This document shows, piece after piece, positions 1-7,300 of a stretch of DNA of 10,529 bases. The notes beneath the pieces were generated by a model. The model had not been told where the DNA came from and did not search any database. It saw nothing but the letters and a program-made list of their open reading frames with translations. Within the stretch, counting starts at the first letter, position 1. Each line of letters starts with the position of its first letter. The translations under genes and the position numbers were made by a program. Origin of the DNA: Clostridia bacterium (GTDB lineage Bacteria; Bacillota; Peptococcia; DRI-13; DTU073); contig DUTO01000006.1 in NCBI GenBank assembly GCA_012842035.1, forward strand, positions 1-10,529. The letters are read 5' to 3'.

Positions 1-182
1 ATAGCTCTTTCGGTAAGTTGATTAATAAATTCTTTAACTACCCGATAATTAACATCAGCTTCCAATAAAGCTAAACGGACTTCGCGCATCGCCTCACGTA
101 CATCTTTTTCGGTAAGCTTACCCTTCCCGCGCAAATTTTTAAAAACACCTTGCAGCCTTTCGGCAATATTCTCAAAAGCCAT
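1..182 (-). CDS. ffh: Signal recognition particle protein Ffh, N-terminal 60 residues (runs off the left edge)
   Basis: Ffh is the SRP54-type GTPase that binds signal sequences together with 4.5S/6S SRP RNA and docks ribosomes on FtsY at the membrane. Only the start of the helical N domain is present: it opens MAFENIAERLQGVFKNLRGK and continues through the typical LTEKDV.EAMREVR.ALLEADVN segment (residues 23-45), which is diagnostic of Ffh rather than FtsY. The GTPase G domain and the methionine-rich M domain lie outside the window. The ATG at 180-182 follows an AGGTGA ribosome binding site with 8 nt spacing, and that site overlaps the stop codon of ylxM, so the two genes are probably co-transcribed and translationally linked. 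The frame is open to the window edge. Confidence 0.96.
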   Translation of the reverse strand, partial: MAFENIAERLQGVFKNLRGKGKLTEKDVREAMREVRLALLEADVNYRVVKEFINQLTERA

Positions 183-190
183 TACCTTTC

Positions 191-196
191 TCACCT
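191..196 (-). promoter_or_regulatory. Ribosome binding site of ffh, overlapping the ylxM stop
   Basis: On the minus strand AGGTGA lies 8 nt before the ffh ATG. It shares two bases with the TAG stop of ylxM (195-197). Ribosomes ending on ylxM are thus positioned to start on ffh, which suggests translational coupling. Confidence 0.7.
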
Positions 197-530
197 ACCA
201 ACTATCTTCTAATTTTTGCAATAGCATAACTACCTGCTCTAAATCTTCTTTAGCCCTTAAACAATCTATTTTTTGCCTAATCTCTGTAATTATGTTTCTG
301 CTCAATTGATATTTCTGTACCAATTGTAATTTGCTTTCATAATAATTTAGTGCCTCTTCTGTCCGCCTTAAAAGGTCGAAAATAGCTTGGCGTGAAACAC
401 CACGGATTTCACTAATTTCTCCCAAAGAGAAGTCCTGTTGATAATACAAGTCATATATTTCCCTCTGTTTTGCAGTTAAAAGCGAACCGTAAAAATCAAA
501 ATATAACGCTCTACGTGTTAAATGATTCAT
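195..530 (-). CDS. ylxM: YlxM/p13 (UPF0122) family helix-turn-helix protein, SRP-associated
   Basis: A 111-residue protein of the YlxM/UPF0122 family, small sigma-70 region 4-like HTH proteins encoded immediately upstream of ffh in Firmicutes and linked to the SRP pathway (a YlxM homologue has been reported to affect Ffh/SRP RNA function in streptococci). Visible features are the family opening YFDFYGSLLTAKQREIYDLY (residues 10-29), an HTH at about 34-60 containing FSLGEISEIRGVSRQAIFD, and a charged, probably helical C-terminal tail. I chose the ATG at 528-530 over the upstream in-frame TTG at 543-545, because a GGTGAG site sits 7 nt before the ATG and the protein then has the usual family N-terminus. 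ffh follows directly. Here ylxM is separated from ftsY by a methylthioadenosine cassette and a possible terminator, so it probably has its own promoter. Confidence 0.93.
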   Translation of the reverse strand: MNHLTRRALYFDFYGSLLTAKQREIYDLYYQQDFSLGEISEIRGVSRQAIFDLLRRTEEALNYYESKLQLVQKYQLSRNIITEIRQKIDCLRAKEDLEQVVMLLQKLEDSW

Positions 531-537
531 TAATAAT

Positions 538-543
538 CTCACC
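538..543 (-). promoter_or_regulatory. Ribosome binding site that decides the ylxM start
   Basis: GGTGAG on the minus strand, 7 nt from the ATG at 528-530. It lies inside the codons that follow the alternative upstream TTG, so it supports the ATG as the true start. Confidence 0.65.
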
Positions 544-551
544 AAAGTTAT

Positions 552-579
552 ATTTTATAAACAAAACGATAGCTGTTAA
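552..579 (-). promoter_or_regulatory. Candidate sigma-A promoter for ylxM-ffh
   Basis: On the minus strand TTAACA (574-579) is followed after 16 nt by TAAAAT (552-557), a fair match to the -35 and -10 elements, ending about 20 nt before the ylxM ATG. The -35 element lies within one arm of the inverted repeat at 572-597, so the repeat could affect use of the promoter. This is pattern matching in AT-rich DNA and is only tentative; the short leader would leave the ribosome binding site close to the transcript start. Confidence 0.3.
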
Positions 580-597
580 GTATAAATACTTAACAGC
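572..597 (-). terminator. Perfect 11-bp inverted repeat, probable weak terminator after mtaD
   Basis: The arms GCTGTTAAGTA and TACTTAACAGC pair perfectly around a 4-nt loop. In the minus direction the hairpin lies 32 nt past the mtaD stop and is followed by an interrupted T-rich run (TATCGTTTTGTTT). Only 4 of 11 pairs are G:C and the T run is broken, so termination may be partial. The position at the end of a long operon favours a terminator. A dimeric-regulator operator overlapping the candidate ylxM promoter is the alternative. Confidence 0.5.
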
Positions 598-629
598 CTC
601 TTTATTTTAAACTATTCCTCTCTCTCTTG

Positions 630-1946
630 TCAACTGTTTTTTACCTTCCTACGAATCAAATCCTGGCCCCGTTTTTCAGCTTCATATAAAATCCTTGCTT
701 CATCCATCGTTAAGACTTGGCGATCTTGCATGACAATTTTCCCATCAATAATTACTGTTTTTAAATCTGAAGACTGGGCCGCATAAACAAGATTGGCGAT
801 CGGATTATACAAGGGTGTCCAATGAGGCTTTTTTAGATCAAAAATAAGCAGATCGGCCTTTTGCCCGGGGGCAAGCGAACCCACATTATCTAGACCCAAT
901 GCCTTAGCTCCATCCTTGGTTGCCATCTTTAAAACTTGCCCAACCGGTAAAACAGTAGGATCCATGGTTGCCACTTTATGCAAAAGAGCACAAGTGCGCA
1001 TCTCTTCCAACATATCTAAATTATTATTACTCGATGCCCCATCAGTACCCAAACCTACTAAAGCACCCTTCGCTAAAAGTTCAGAGAGAGGGGCTATGCC
1101 ACTAGCTAATTTCATATTACTTTCCGGATTATGAGCAATCCCTACCTTGTTTTTGGCCAAGATCTCCATTTCTTTTGCCGAAAGGTGAACACAATGGGCT
1201 GCCAAGACATGACGTCCTTGAAAAAGCCCCAGGGAGTCCATTAATTCTACCGGTCGCCAACCATATTGTTGCGTAATTTGGGCCACCTCATCCTCTGTCT
1301 CGGCCAAATGAATATGAATTCCTACACCTAAATCATCGGCAAGAGAGATCACTTGCTCTAAATAAGCCGGAGGACACGTATAAGGAGCATGTGGCCCCAA
1401 CATACAAGTAATTCTCCCCTCCCCCTGTCCCTGCCAAGTTTTTATAAACTCTACACTTTCCTCCAAAGCTAACCCTGCTGCTTCTCCTGAACCAACCATA
1501 CCTCTGGACAAAGAAGCTCGGATCCCTGCTTCCATTACTGCTTGTGCCGTTTCGTTCATATAAAAATACATATCGGCAAAAGTAGTCGTGCCAGATTTAA
1601 TCATTTCTAAAATAGCTAACTGGGTGCCCCAATAAATATCCTCACCATTTAAATGGGCCTCCCGTGGCCAAATCATCTCCTTAAGCCAAGTCATTAAAGG
1701 CAAGTCATCAGCATAACCTCTAAGCATGGTCATCGCCGCATGTGTATGACAATTAACAAAACCGGGCATTACCAAACTATCCTCTCCCTTGATTACAGTA
1801 AAATAAGGATACTTGGCTTGTAAATTTTCCCCTACTTCTTTAATCAAACTGCCTTCAATCACTACATCACCTTTGAACCAATCCTGCGTCCTTACGCAGT
1901 CATCCATAGGAACAATTAAGGCATTTTTAATTAATAAACCCTCCAT
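630..1946 (-). CDS. mtaD: 5-methylthioadenosine/S-adenosylhomocysteine deaminase (amidohydrolase superfamily)
   Basis: A cytosolic zinc amidohydrolase of 438 residues, the usual length for MtaD/TM0936-type enzymes, which deaminate methylthioadenosine to methylthioinosine and S-adenosylhomocysteine to S-inosylhomocysteine. The beta-barrel motifs appear in order: metal-binding HTH (His67, His69) in PGFVNCHTHAAMTMLRG; Glu96 in IWPREAHL, matching the substrate-contacting Glu of this group; HAPYTC (His186); metal-ligand HLAETEDE (His213, Glu216); AAHCVHL (His251); and the catalytic Asp302 in GLGTDGASSNNNLDM. The C-terminal ADLLIFDL closes the small beta-sandwich domain. I chose the ATG at 1944-1946, which follows AAAGGAG at 8 nt, over the in-frame TTG at 1971-1973, which would overlap mtnA. 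It is the last gene of the probable operon, 23 nt after mtnA. Substrate choice between MTA, SAH and other adenosines cannot be fixed from motifs; the phosphorylase neighbour favours MTA. A guanine or chlorohydrolase-type deaminase is the less likely alternative. Confidence 0.9.
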   Translation of the reverse strand: MEGLLIKNALIVPMDDCVRTQDWFKGDVVIEGSLIKEVGENLQAKYPYFTVIKGEDSLVMPGFVNCHTHAAMTMLRGYADDLPLMTWLKEMIWPREAHLNGEDIYWGTQLAILEMIKSGTTTFADMYFYMNETAQAVMEAGIRASLSRGMVGSGEAAGLALEESVEFIKTWQGQGEGRITCMLGPHAPYTCPPAYLEQVISLADDLGVGIHIHLAETEDEVAQITQQYGWRPVELMDSLGLFQGRHVLAAHCVHLSAKEMEILAKNKVGIAHNPESNMKLASGIAPLSELLAKGALVGLGTDGASSNNNLDMLEEMRTCALLHKVATMDPTVLPVGQVLKMATKDGAKALGLDNVGSLAPGQKADLLIFDLKKPHWTPLYNPIANLVYAAQSSDLKTVIIDGKIVMQDRQVLTMDEARILYEAEKRGQDLIRRKVKNS

Positions 1947-1954
1947 ATACTCTG

Positions 1955-1961
1955 CTCCTTT
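1955..1961 (-). promoter_or_regulatory. Ribosome binding site that decides the mtaD start
   Basis: AAAGGAG on the minus strand, 8 nt before the ATG at 1944-1946. It lies downstream of the alternative TTG at 1971-1973 and within what would be its coding sequence, so the shorter ATG form is preferred. Confidence 0.7.
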
Positions 1962-1969
1962 CCGGAAAT

Positions 1970-2605
1970 TCAAGGTTCAGAATTCGAAAATAAATTTTGT
2001 ATGCCAACTGCAAAAAGCGGTTTGATTATACCTTTTTCCGTAATAAACGCCGTTACTAATTTAGCCGGGGTCACATCAAAAGCCGGATTATAAACAGGGA
2101 CATCTTGTGGGGCTAGCTGATACTCTCCCCATTTACGCATCTCATCCTGATCTCTTTCCTCAATCGGTATCTGTTTTCCTGTAGCAAGAGAAAGGTCAAA
2201 TGTCGAAAGTGGAGCCGCCACATAAAAAGGAACTTGATGATAATGAGCCAATACTGCTACAGAATATGTACCAATTTTATTGGCTACATCACCATTAGCG
2301 GCAATACGATCAGCTCCTACTATAACTAAATCAATCTTGCCCTGCTTGAACAAATATCCCGCCATATTATCCGCAATTAAAGTAACAGGGATTCCCTCCT
2401 GCAACAATTCCCAAGCGGTCAACCTCGCCCCTTGCAAGAGTGGTCTCGTTTCATCAACATAAACATGCACCTTTTTCCCGACATTATAAGCCGTACGAAT
2501 TACACCTAAAGCTGTACCAAACCCGGCCGTAGCTAAGGCGCCGGCATTACAATGAGTAAGAATAGTTGCCTCCCGGGGAATAAGTTGATTACCGTAAACA
2601 CCCAT
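1970..2605 (-). CDS. mtnA: Methylthioribose-1-phosphate isomerase, C-terminal domain only (N-terminal domain missing; probable broken gene)
   Basis: MtnA converts methylthioribose-1-phosphate to methylthioribulose-1-phosphate in methionine salvage and belongs to the eIF2B-alpha/beta/delta-like superfamily. This frame encodes 211 residues against about 345 for the family. The C-terminal Rossmann-like half is intact: LTHCNAGALATAGFGTALGV holds the catalytic Cys, DETRPLLQGARLTAWEL follows, and GADRIAANGDVANKIGT holds the catalytic Asp. The whole N-terminal domain, with the phosphate-binding VRGAPAIG-type motif, is absent and is not found elsewhere in the window. Recognisable homology (RFLEEDLQANKG) continues 12 codons upstream of this ATG to position 2641 and then meets TAA codons, 7 nt before the mtnP stop. 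The ATG has only AAGGGG immediately next to it, without normal spacing, so initiation looks poor. The frame has no internal stop or frameshift. Most likely it is a recent deletion remnant or an assembly error; a standalone isomerase-fold protein is possible but less likely. Confidence 0.85.
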   Translation of the reverse strand: MGVYGNQLIPREATILTHCNAGALATAGFGTALGVIRTAYNVGKKVHVYVDETRPLLQGARLTAWELLQEGIPVTLIADNMAGYLFKQGKIDLVIVGADRIAANGDVANKIGTYSVAVLAHYHQVPFYVAAPLSTFDLSLATGKQIPIEERDQDEMRKWGEYQLAPQDVPVYNPAFDVTPAKLVTAFITEKGIIKPLFAVGIQNLFSNSEP

Positions 2606-2651
2606 CCCCTTATTCGCCTGTAAGTCCTCTTCTAAAAAACGTTATTATATC

Positions 2652-3440
2652 TTATGGGGTACCTGTAATCCCCTGTACATACTTACAACTCTTTTCCAAA
2701 GGAAGTTCGCCCAAAACAGACATCAGTAAACGAGACAAGCCCTCTTGCAACTGTTGGGTAACCTCGAGCACCTCTTCGTGTGTAAGTATCGTAGGAGATA
2801 TCCCGGCCGCATAATTAGTAACCATACATAATGAAGCATAACAAATTCCGGCTTCACGGGCCAAAACAACTTCGGGCACACTCGTCATCCCTACTACATC
2901 ACCGCCTAATTGTTTAAACATCCTAATTTCTGCTGCTGTTTCAAAACGCGGTCCTTCCATGCAGACATAACAACCACTTTGATGTATCTTTAAGCCTAAT
3001 TCTTTTGCCTTCGTAAACAGGAACTCCCGGGCACTTGGACAATAGGGATTAGTCATATCTATATGTTCTACACCTCTAAACCTTCCTTCATAAAAAGTAC
3101 TTTTTCTTGTTTTGGTAAAGTCAAGAAACTGATCCACCAACACAAAGTCACAAGGAGCCATTTCTTGATTAAGTGAACCTACGGCCGCAGTAGCAATAAT
3201 TTTTTTTACACCTAAATCCCTTAATGCCTGAATATTGGCCCGATAATTAATCAAATGAGGAGGTACCGAATGTCCTTTCCCGTGACGAGCCAAAAAAGCA
3301 ACTCGACGTCCTTGATATGTACCCAAAAGCAAATTAACTTTTCCATATCGCGTTTCTAAACCTAAGCGTTGCACATTTTCCAACATCTTTGCTTTATAAA
3401 CCCCCGTACCACCAATAACAGCAAGATCGGCTTTAGCCAT
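2652..3440 (-). CDS. mtnP: MTAP/PNP-family phosphorylase, probably S-methyl-5'-thioinosine phosphorylase
   Basis: A 262-residue cytosolic purine nucleoside phosphorylase of the trimeric MTAP/PNP family, full length. Motifs in order: phosphate-binding GGTGVY (10-15), RHGKGH (52-57), ATAAVGSLN (83-91), MEGPRFETAAE (161-171) and GMTSVPEVVLARE (184-196). At the base-binding site the sequence is VTNYAAG, with Asn209 and Ala211 where human MTAP has Asp220 and Asp222. Asn at this place is known from human PNP (Asn243) to select 6-oxopurines. I therefore infer phosphorolysis of methylthioinosine, or inosine/guanosine, rather than methylthioadenosine. The neighbouring MTA deaminase would supply methylthioinosine. 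The ATG has a strong AAGGGGGAG site 5 nt upstream. It follows ftsY by 20 nt and precedes the truncated mtnA, so it belongs to the same transcript. General PNP activity remains the main alternative. Confidence 0.9.
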   Translation of the reverse strand: MAKADLAVIGGTGVYKAKMLENVQRLGLETRYGKVNLLLGTYQGRRVAFLARHGKGHSVPPHLINYRANIQALRDLGVKKIIATAAVGSLNQEMAPCDFVLVDQFLDFTKTRKSTFYEGRFRGVEHIDMTNPYCPSAREFLFTKAKELGLKIHQSGCYVCMEGPRFETAAEIRMFKQLGGDVVGMTSVPEVVLAREAGICYASLCMVTNYAAGISPTILTHEEVLEVTQQLQEGLSRLLMSVLGELPLEKSCKYVQGITGTP

Positions 3441-3460
3441 AAAAACTCCCCCTTCTTATT

Positions 3461-4336
3461 TTAAATTAACCCTTGGCTAAAAACATCCGGGTCAAATTCT
3501 TTTAAATCAACTATCCCCTCACCAACTCCAATAAACTTAACAGGTAATTGATATTCATTTTGGACACCTAAAATCACGCCCCCTTTAGCTGTACCCTCCA
3601 TTTTGGTTAAAATCACACCGGTTACTCCTACGGCTTCAGAAAACAATTTAGCTTGCGAAAGAGCATTTTGTCCTGTTGTCGCATCTAAGACTAACAAAAC
3701 TTCTTCTCCTGCTCCGGAATTTTCCTTATCAATAACCCGACGTATCTTTTTTAATTCTTCCATTAAATTCCTTTTTGTTTGCAACCGTCCCGCTGTATCA
3801 ATCAACAATACATCCATCTTCCGAGACTGTGCCGCTTGCAGAGCATCATAAACTACTGCCGCCGGATCCGCACCTTCCTGATGATGTACAAGATCCAAAC
3901 CGGCTCGCTTACACCAAACCTCTAGCTGTTCAATAGCAGCAGCTCGAAAAGTATCGGCAGCAGCAACCATAACTTTAAAACCTTTGTTTTTTAACCAATA
4001 ACCTAATTTCCCCAGAGAAGTTGTTTTCCCTACACCATTAACACCTACCACTAAAACAGGTGTTAACTCACCTTTCTGTAACACTAAACTGTGCTCTCCC
4101 GCTTTTAAAATAGTAGCAATTGCTTCTCTCAGCACCGCTTGTAACTCTTCTGCTGTGCTCAGCTTTTCTTCTTTCGTTCTCCGTCGGACAATCTCCACTA
4201 ACTCTACAGACGTTTTTATACCTACATCAGCTAAAATCAAGGCTTCTTCCAATTCTTCGAAAAGCTCCTCATCAATAAAAGCTCTACCCGTAACCACTTC
4301 TGTTACTTTTTTAAAAAAAGATTCAAAAAGACCCAT
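3461..4336 (-). CDS. ftsY: Signal recognition particle receptor FtsY (SRP GTPase)
   Basis: FtsY is the membrane-associated receptor for SRP; it pairs with Ffh in a mutual GTPase complex and hands ribosomes to SecYEG. The 291-residue protein is a bare NG unit without the long acidic A domain of E. coli, as is common in Gram-positive bacteria. The N domain (about 1-85) starts MGLFESFFKKV, a possible short amphipathic membrane-contact helix. The G domain shows P-loop GVNGVGKTTSLGK (98-110), DTFRAAA (128-134), DTAGRLQT (180-187), LDATTGQNAL (218-227) and GVGEGIVDL (270-278). The guanine-specificity motif reads TKMEGTAKGG (244-253), with Glu247 where the family has Asp (TKLD), which is odd. The start follows AAGGAGG by 6 nt. 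smc ends 23 nt upstream; unlike the common arrangement, mtnP and not ylxM follows. Confidence 0.97.
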   Translation of the reverse strand: MGLFESFFKKVTEVVTGRAFIDEELFEELEEALILADVGIKTSVELVEIVRRRTKEEKLSTAEELQAVLREAIATILKAGEHSLVLQKGELTPVLVVGVNGVGKTTSLGKLGYWLKNKGFKVMVAAADTFRAAAIEQLEVWCKRAGLDLVHHQEGADPAAVVYDALQAAQSRKMDVLLIDTAGRLQTKRNLMEELKKIRRVIDKENSGAGEEVLLVLDATTGQNALSQAKLFSEAVGVTGVILTKMEGTAKGGVILGVQNEYQLPVKFIGVGEGIVDLKEFDPDVFSQGLI

Positions 4337-4342
4337 TATTTG

Positions 4343-4349
4343 CCTCCTT
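4343..4349 (-). promoter_or_regulatory. Ribosome binding site of ftsY
   Basis: AAGGAGG on the minus strand, 6 nt before the ATG. It is the best Shine-Dalgarno match in the window and lies in the 23-nt smc-ftsY gap. Confidence 0.75.
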
Positions 4350-4359
4350 ATATCTTGCT

Positions 4360-7300
4360 CTAACTAGCTTCTTTTTGAGCATCCTCTAATTTTACAGAAA
4401 CAAGACGAGAAACACCAGTTTCCTCCATCGTTACACCATATAAAACATGCCCCACTTCCATCGTTCCTTTGCGATGTGAAATAACAATAAACTGTGTTTC
4501 TTCAGCAAACCGAGTTAATAAATCAGTAAAACGACTAATATTAGTTTCATCAAGATTAGATTCAATTTCATCCAGCACACAAAAAGGGCTAGGTCTTACT
4601 TTAAGCATGGCCATTAATAAAGCAATCGCCGTTAAAGCTCTTTCTCCTCCGGAGAGCAAAGAAAGATTTTGCGTTTTCTTACCCGGAGGTTGAGCAATGA
4701 TTTCCACACCCGTTTCTAAAAGAGATTCCGGTTCACAAAGTACTAATTCTGCCTTGCCACCACCAAAAAGTTGTACAAAAACCTCTTGAAACGCTTGATC
4801 TACCTGAATATATGTTTCTTTAAACTTACGAGCCATAATCCGATCCATTTCAGCAATAACAACTTCCAATCTTTTTTTCGCTTCACACAGATCTTGTACT
4901 TGCAGATGCAAAAAATCTAACCTTTCTTTCAGTCGAGCATATTCCTCAATAGCCCCTAAATTTACTTCCCCCAGTTTGTTTATTTCTACTTTTAACTCGA
5001 CAATTCTCTCCAAAGACTTTTGACGGCTTGCTAAAACTGTTCCTTTTTCCCGCCCTTCCTCTACAGTGAGATTATATTGTTCTTGCAACCGTCTTTTTGC
5101 CGCTTCCCAAGCTGTATCTAATTTCGATTGTTGTAATTGTAATTGATGCTTCTTCTCCTCTTTTCTACGTAACAAATTAGTATATTTCTTGATTTTCTCA
5201 GCAAAAACACCAATCTGCTCCTGAACGTTAACTTTAACCTGACGCATTTCCTGTAATTTCCCTTCCCACTCTTGCGACAACTGCAGCGAGTGAGCAATAC
5301 TTTCCTCCACAGCTAGAAAACTTGTAGTTAATTCTGTTTTCTTCTCTTTAATTTTTTGTTTCTCAGCCACTTTTTCTTCCCACAACTGAGTCAACTGCCC
5401 TAAGCGAGATAAATAATAATTTTCTTCTTTACGATAAGCAGCAAGTTTAGCCTCTCCCGTAGCCACTTCGATCCGCAACTGGGTAAGAGCTTCATTTTTT
5501 TGCAATTTTTCAGCTTGCCTTTTCTCCATTTTTTGCTGTAATTCTTCTATTTTTATTAAACAAACAGTGGTTTTTTCCTCTAACATTTTCTGTTCTTGCT
5601 CAAACCGAACCACTTGGGTCAACAAACTTTCTGCTTCATTACCAGTTTGCTTAATTTCCAACTGTAACCCTTCTAGCTCCAACTCTTGACGCCCCTTATC
5701 AGCACGCCAGCGTTCCAAGACACTACTTACTTCTACCTCTCTTAAACGAAGCTTTTGCATCTTCTCCTTAATTTCTTCCCACTGGTGATGGGCTTCTTTT
5801 GTCGCTATTTCTAATTCTGCTTCCTTTTTTTGTCCCTGGGCTAAAACAATTTCTCTTTCTTTAATTTTTTTCGTCAACTCGAGAATCTTTCTCTTCCGAC
5901 TCAAAAGGCTATTACTATTAGGCTTAATACTACCTCCGGTCAGAGAACCGCCCGGATTAACTGTTTCACCATCTAAAGTTACTAAACGCCAACGAAAACT
6001 TGTTTCCCTACCCTTTTGCACGGCTATAGCTAAATTTTTTACTAACCAAACACGCCCTAATAAATATTCGATAATCCCTTTATATCTATCCTCATAAGCA
6101 ATTAACTCACTAAGACAGCCGATTACTCCCTCCCCCGTGGGAACCAAACCTCTTTTTACTTGTCCTTTTACCGTATCCAAAGGTAAAAAAGTTACGCGAC
6201 CTCGTTTCTGCTGTTTCAACCAAGCAATCGCTTGACGCGCCACCTCTTCATTCTCGGTCACGATATGTTGTAAGGAACCACCCAACACTACTTCGACAGC
6301 CTTTTCGTATGCACTCGGCACTTTTATAATTTGAGCCACCGGACCCACAATGCCCTCTAACTGCTTATTTGCTTGTAATTGCAAAACTCCTCTCACACCA
6401 TAAGCATAACCTTGTCCTTCTTTCTCCATTTCCTCAAGAAGTTGACGTCTGGAGCAAAGGTCATTCCTTTCCTGTTGGCAAGTAAGATTTTGCTGCTGCT
6501 GTTTTTGCAACTGTTCTCTTTTCTGCAAATATTGTCGATCCTTAATTACCAGTTCCTTTTCTAAATTCAACAAAGCAAGCACATTCTCCTCAGCTTCTTT
6601 TTCGAAAAAAGAAAGTTTTTCCAGAACTTGTTCTCTTTCTTCTTTCATTTGACCTTCACGCATCGTAATTTGCTCTTTTTGTTTTTGTAAAGATGCAATC
6701 CTCTGTTTTAAACCGGTAATTTCATTATGAACTTGAGCCCCTTTTTGTAAAAGCTCAAAATGATAATTTTTTAATTCCTCTAATTCAGCTTTTACCTTTG
6801 CTTCTTTTTCATTTTCTTCTGCCAGTAATTCTTCATAATGACATAATTTTTCTTGACCTTCGGCTAATTCCTTTAAAAGCAAATCCTCCTGCGACCTATG
6901 AGTCACCAGTTCTTGTTGTAATAACTTCTCTTCTTGATGTAATTGTTCTCGCTCTTGTTCTAATTGCTCTGTTTGTACAGCTAAACTTGCCATTCTTTCT
7001 CTAATTAACTTTTTTTCGCTCTCGTTTTTTTCCAAGGTGAGATTTTCTTGATAAATTTTCTCGCGATAAAGTGCCAACTCTTCATCTTTTTGTTGTAACT
7101 CTAGCTTATATTCTTCCTCACTACTTTGCATCTGATGATAATTGGTTTTTGTTTCTTCTATCTCTAATTCTAACCGCTCTAATTTACCCTCTACTTTTTC
7201 TAATCTGTTTCGGCAATGTTCATTTTCGGCGATAATCAGACCTATTTCCAAACTATCCAATTCTGTTTTTTTACTTTTATACTGAGTTGCTTTTTTAGCT

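Noticed and set aside
2606..2651. Possible small gene or regulatory RNA between mtnP and mtnA
   Set aside because: The 46 nt are too short, have no stem-loop, and in the mtnA frame still encode MtnA-like residues, so they are remnant mtnA sequence.
3441..3460. Possible terminator between ftsY and mtnP
   Set aside because: The 20-nt gap contains the mtnP ribosome binding site and no inverted repeat; the nearby T run has no stem before it.
6798..7004. Plus-strand hydrophobic open frame that looks like a small membrane protein
   Set aside because: It is the antisense of the Glu/Lys-rich SMC coiled coil; reversing GAA/AAA-rich codons gives Phe/Leu-rich frames automatically.
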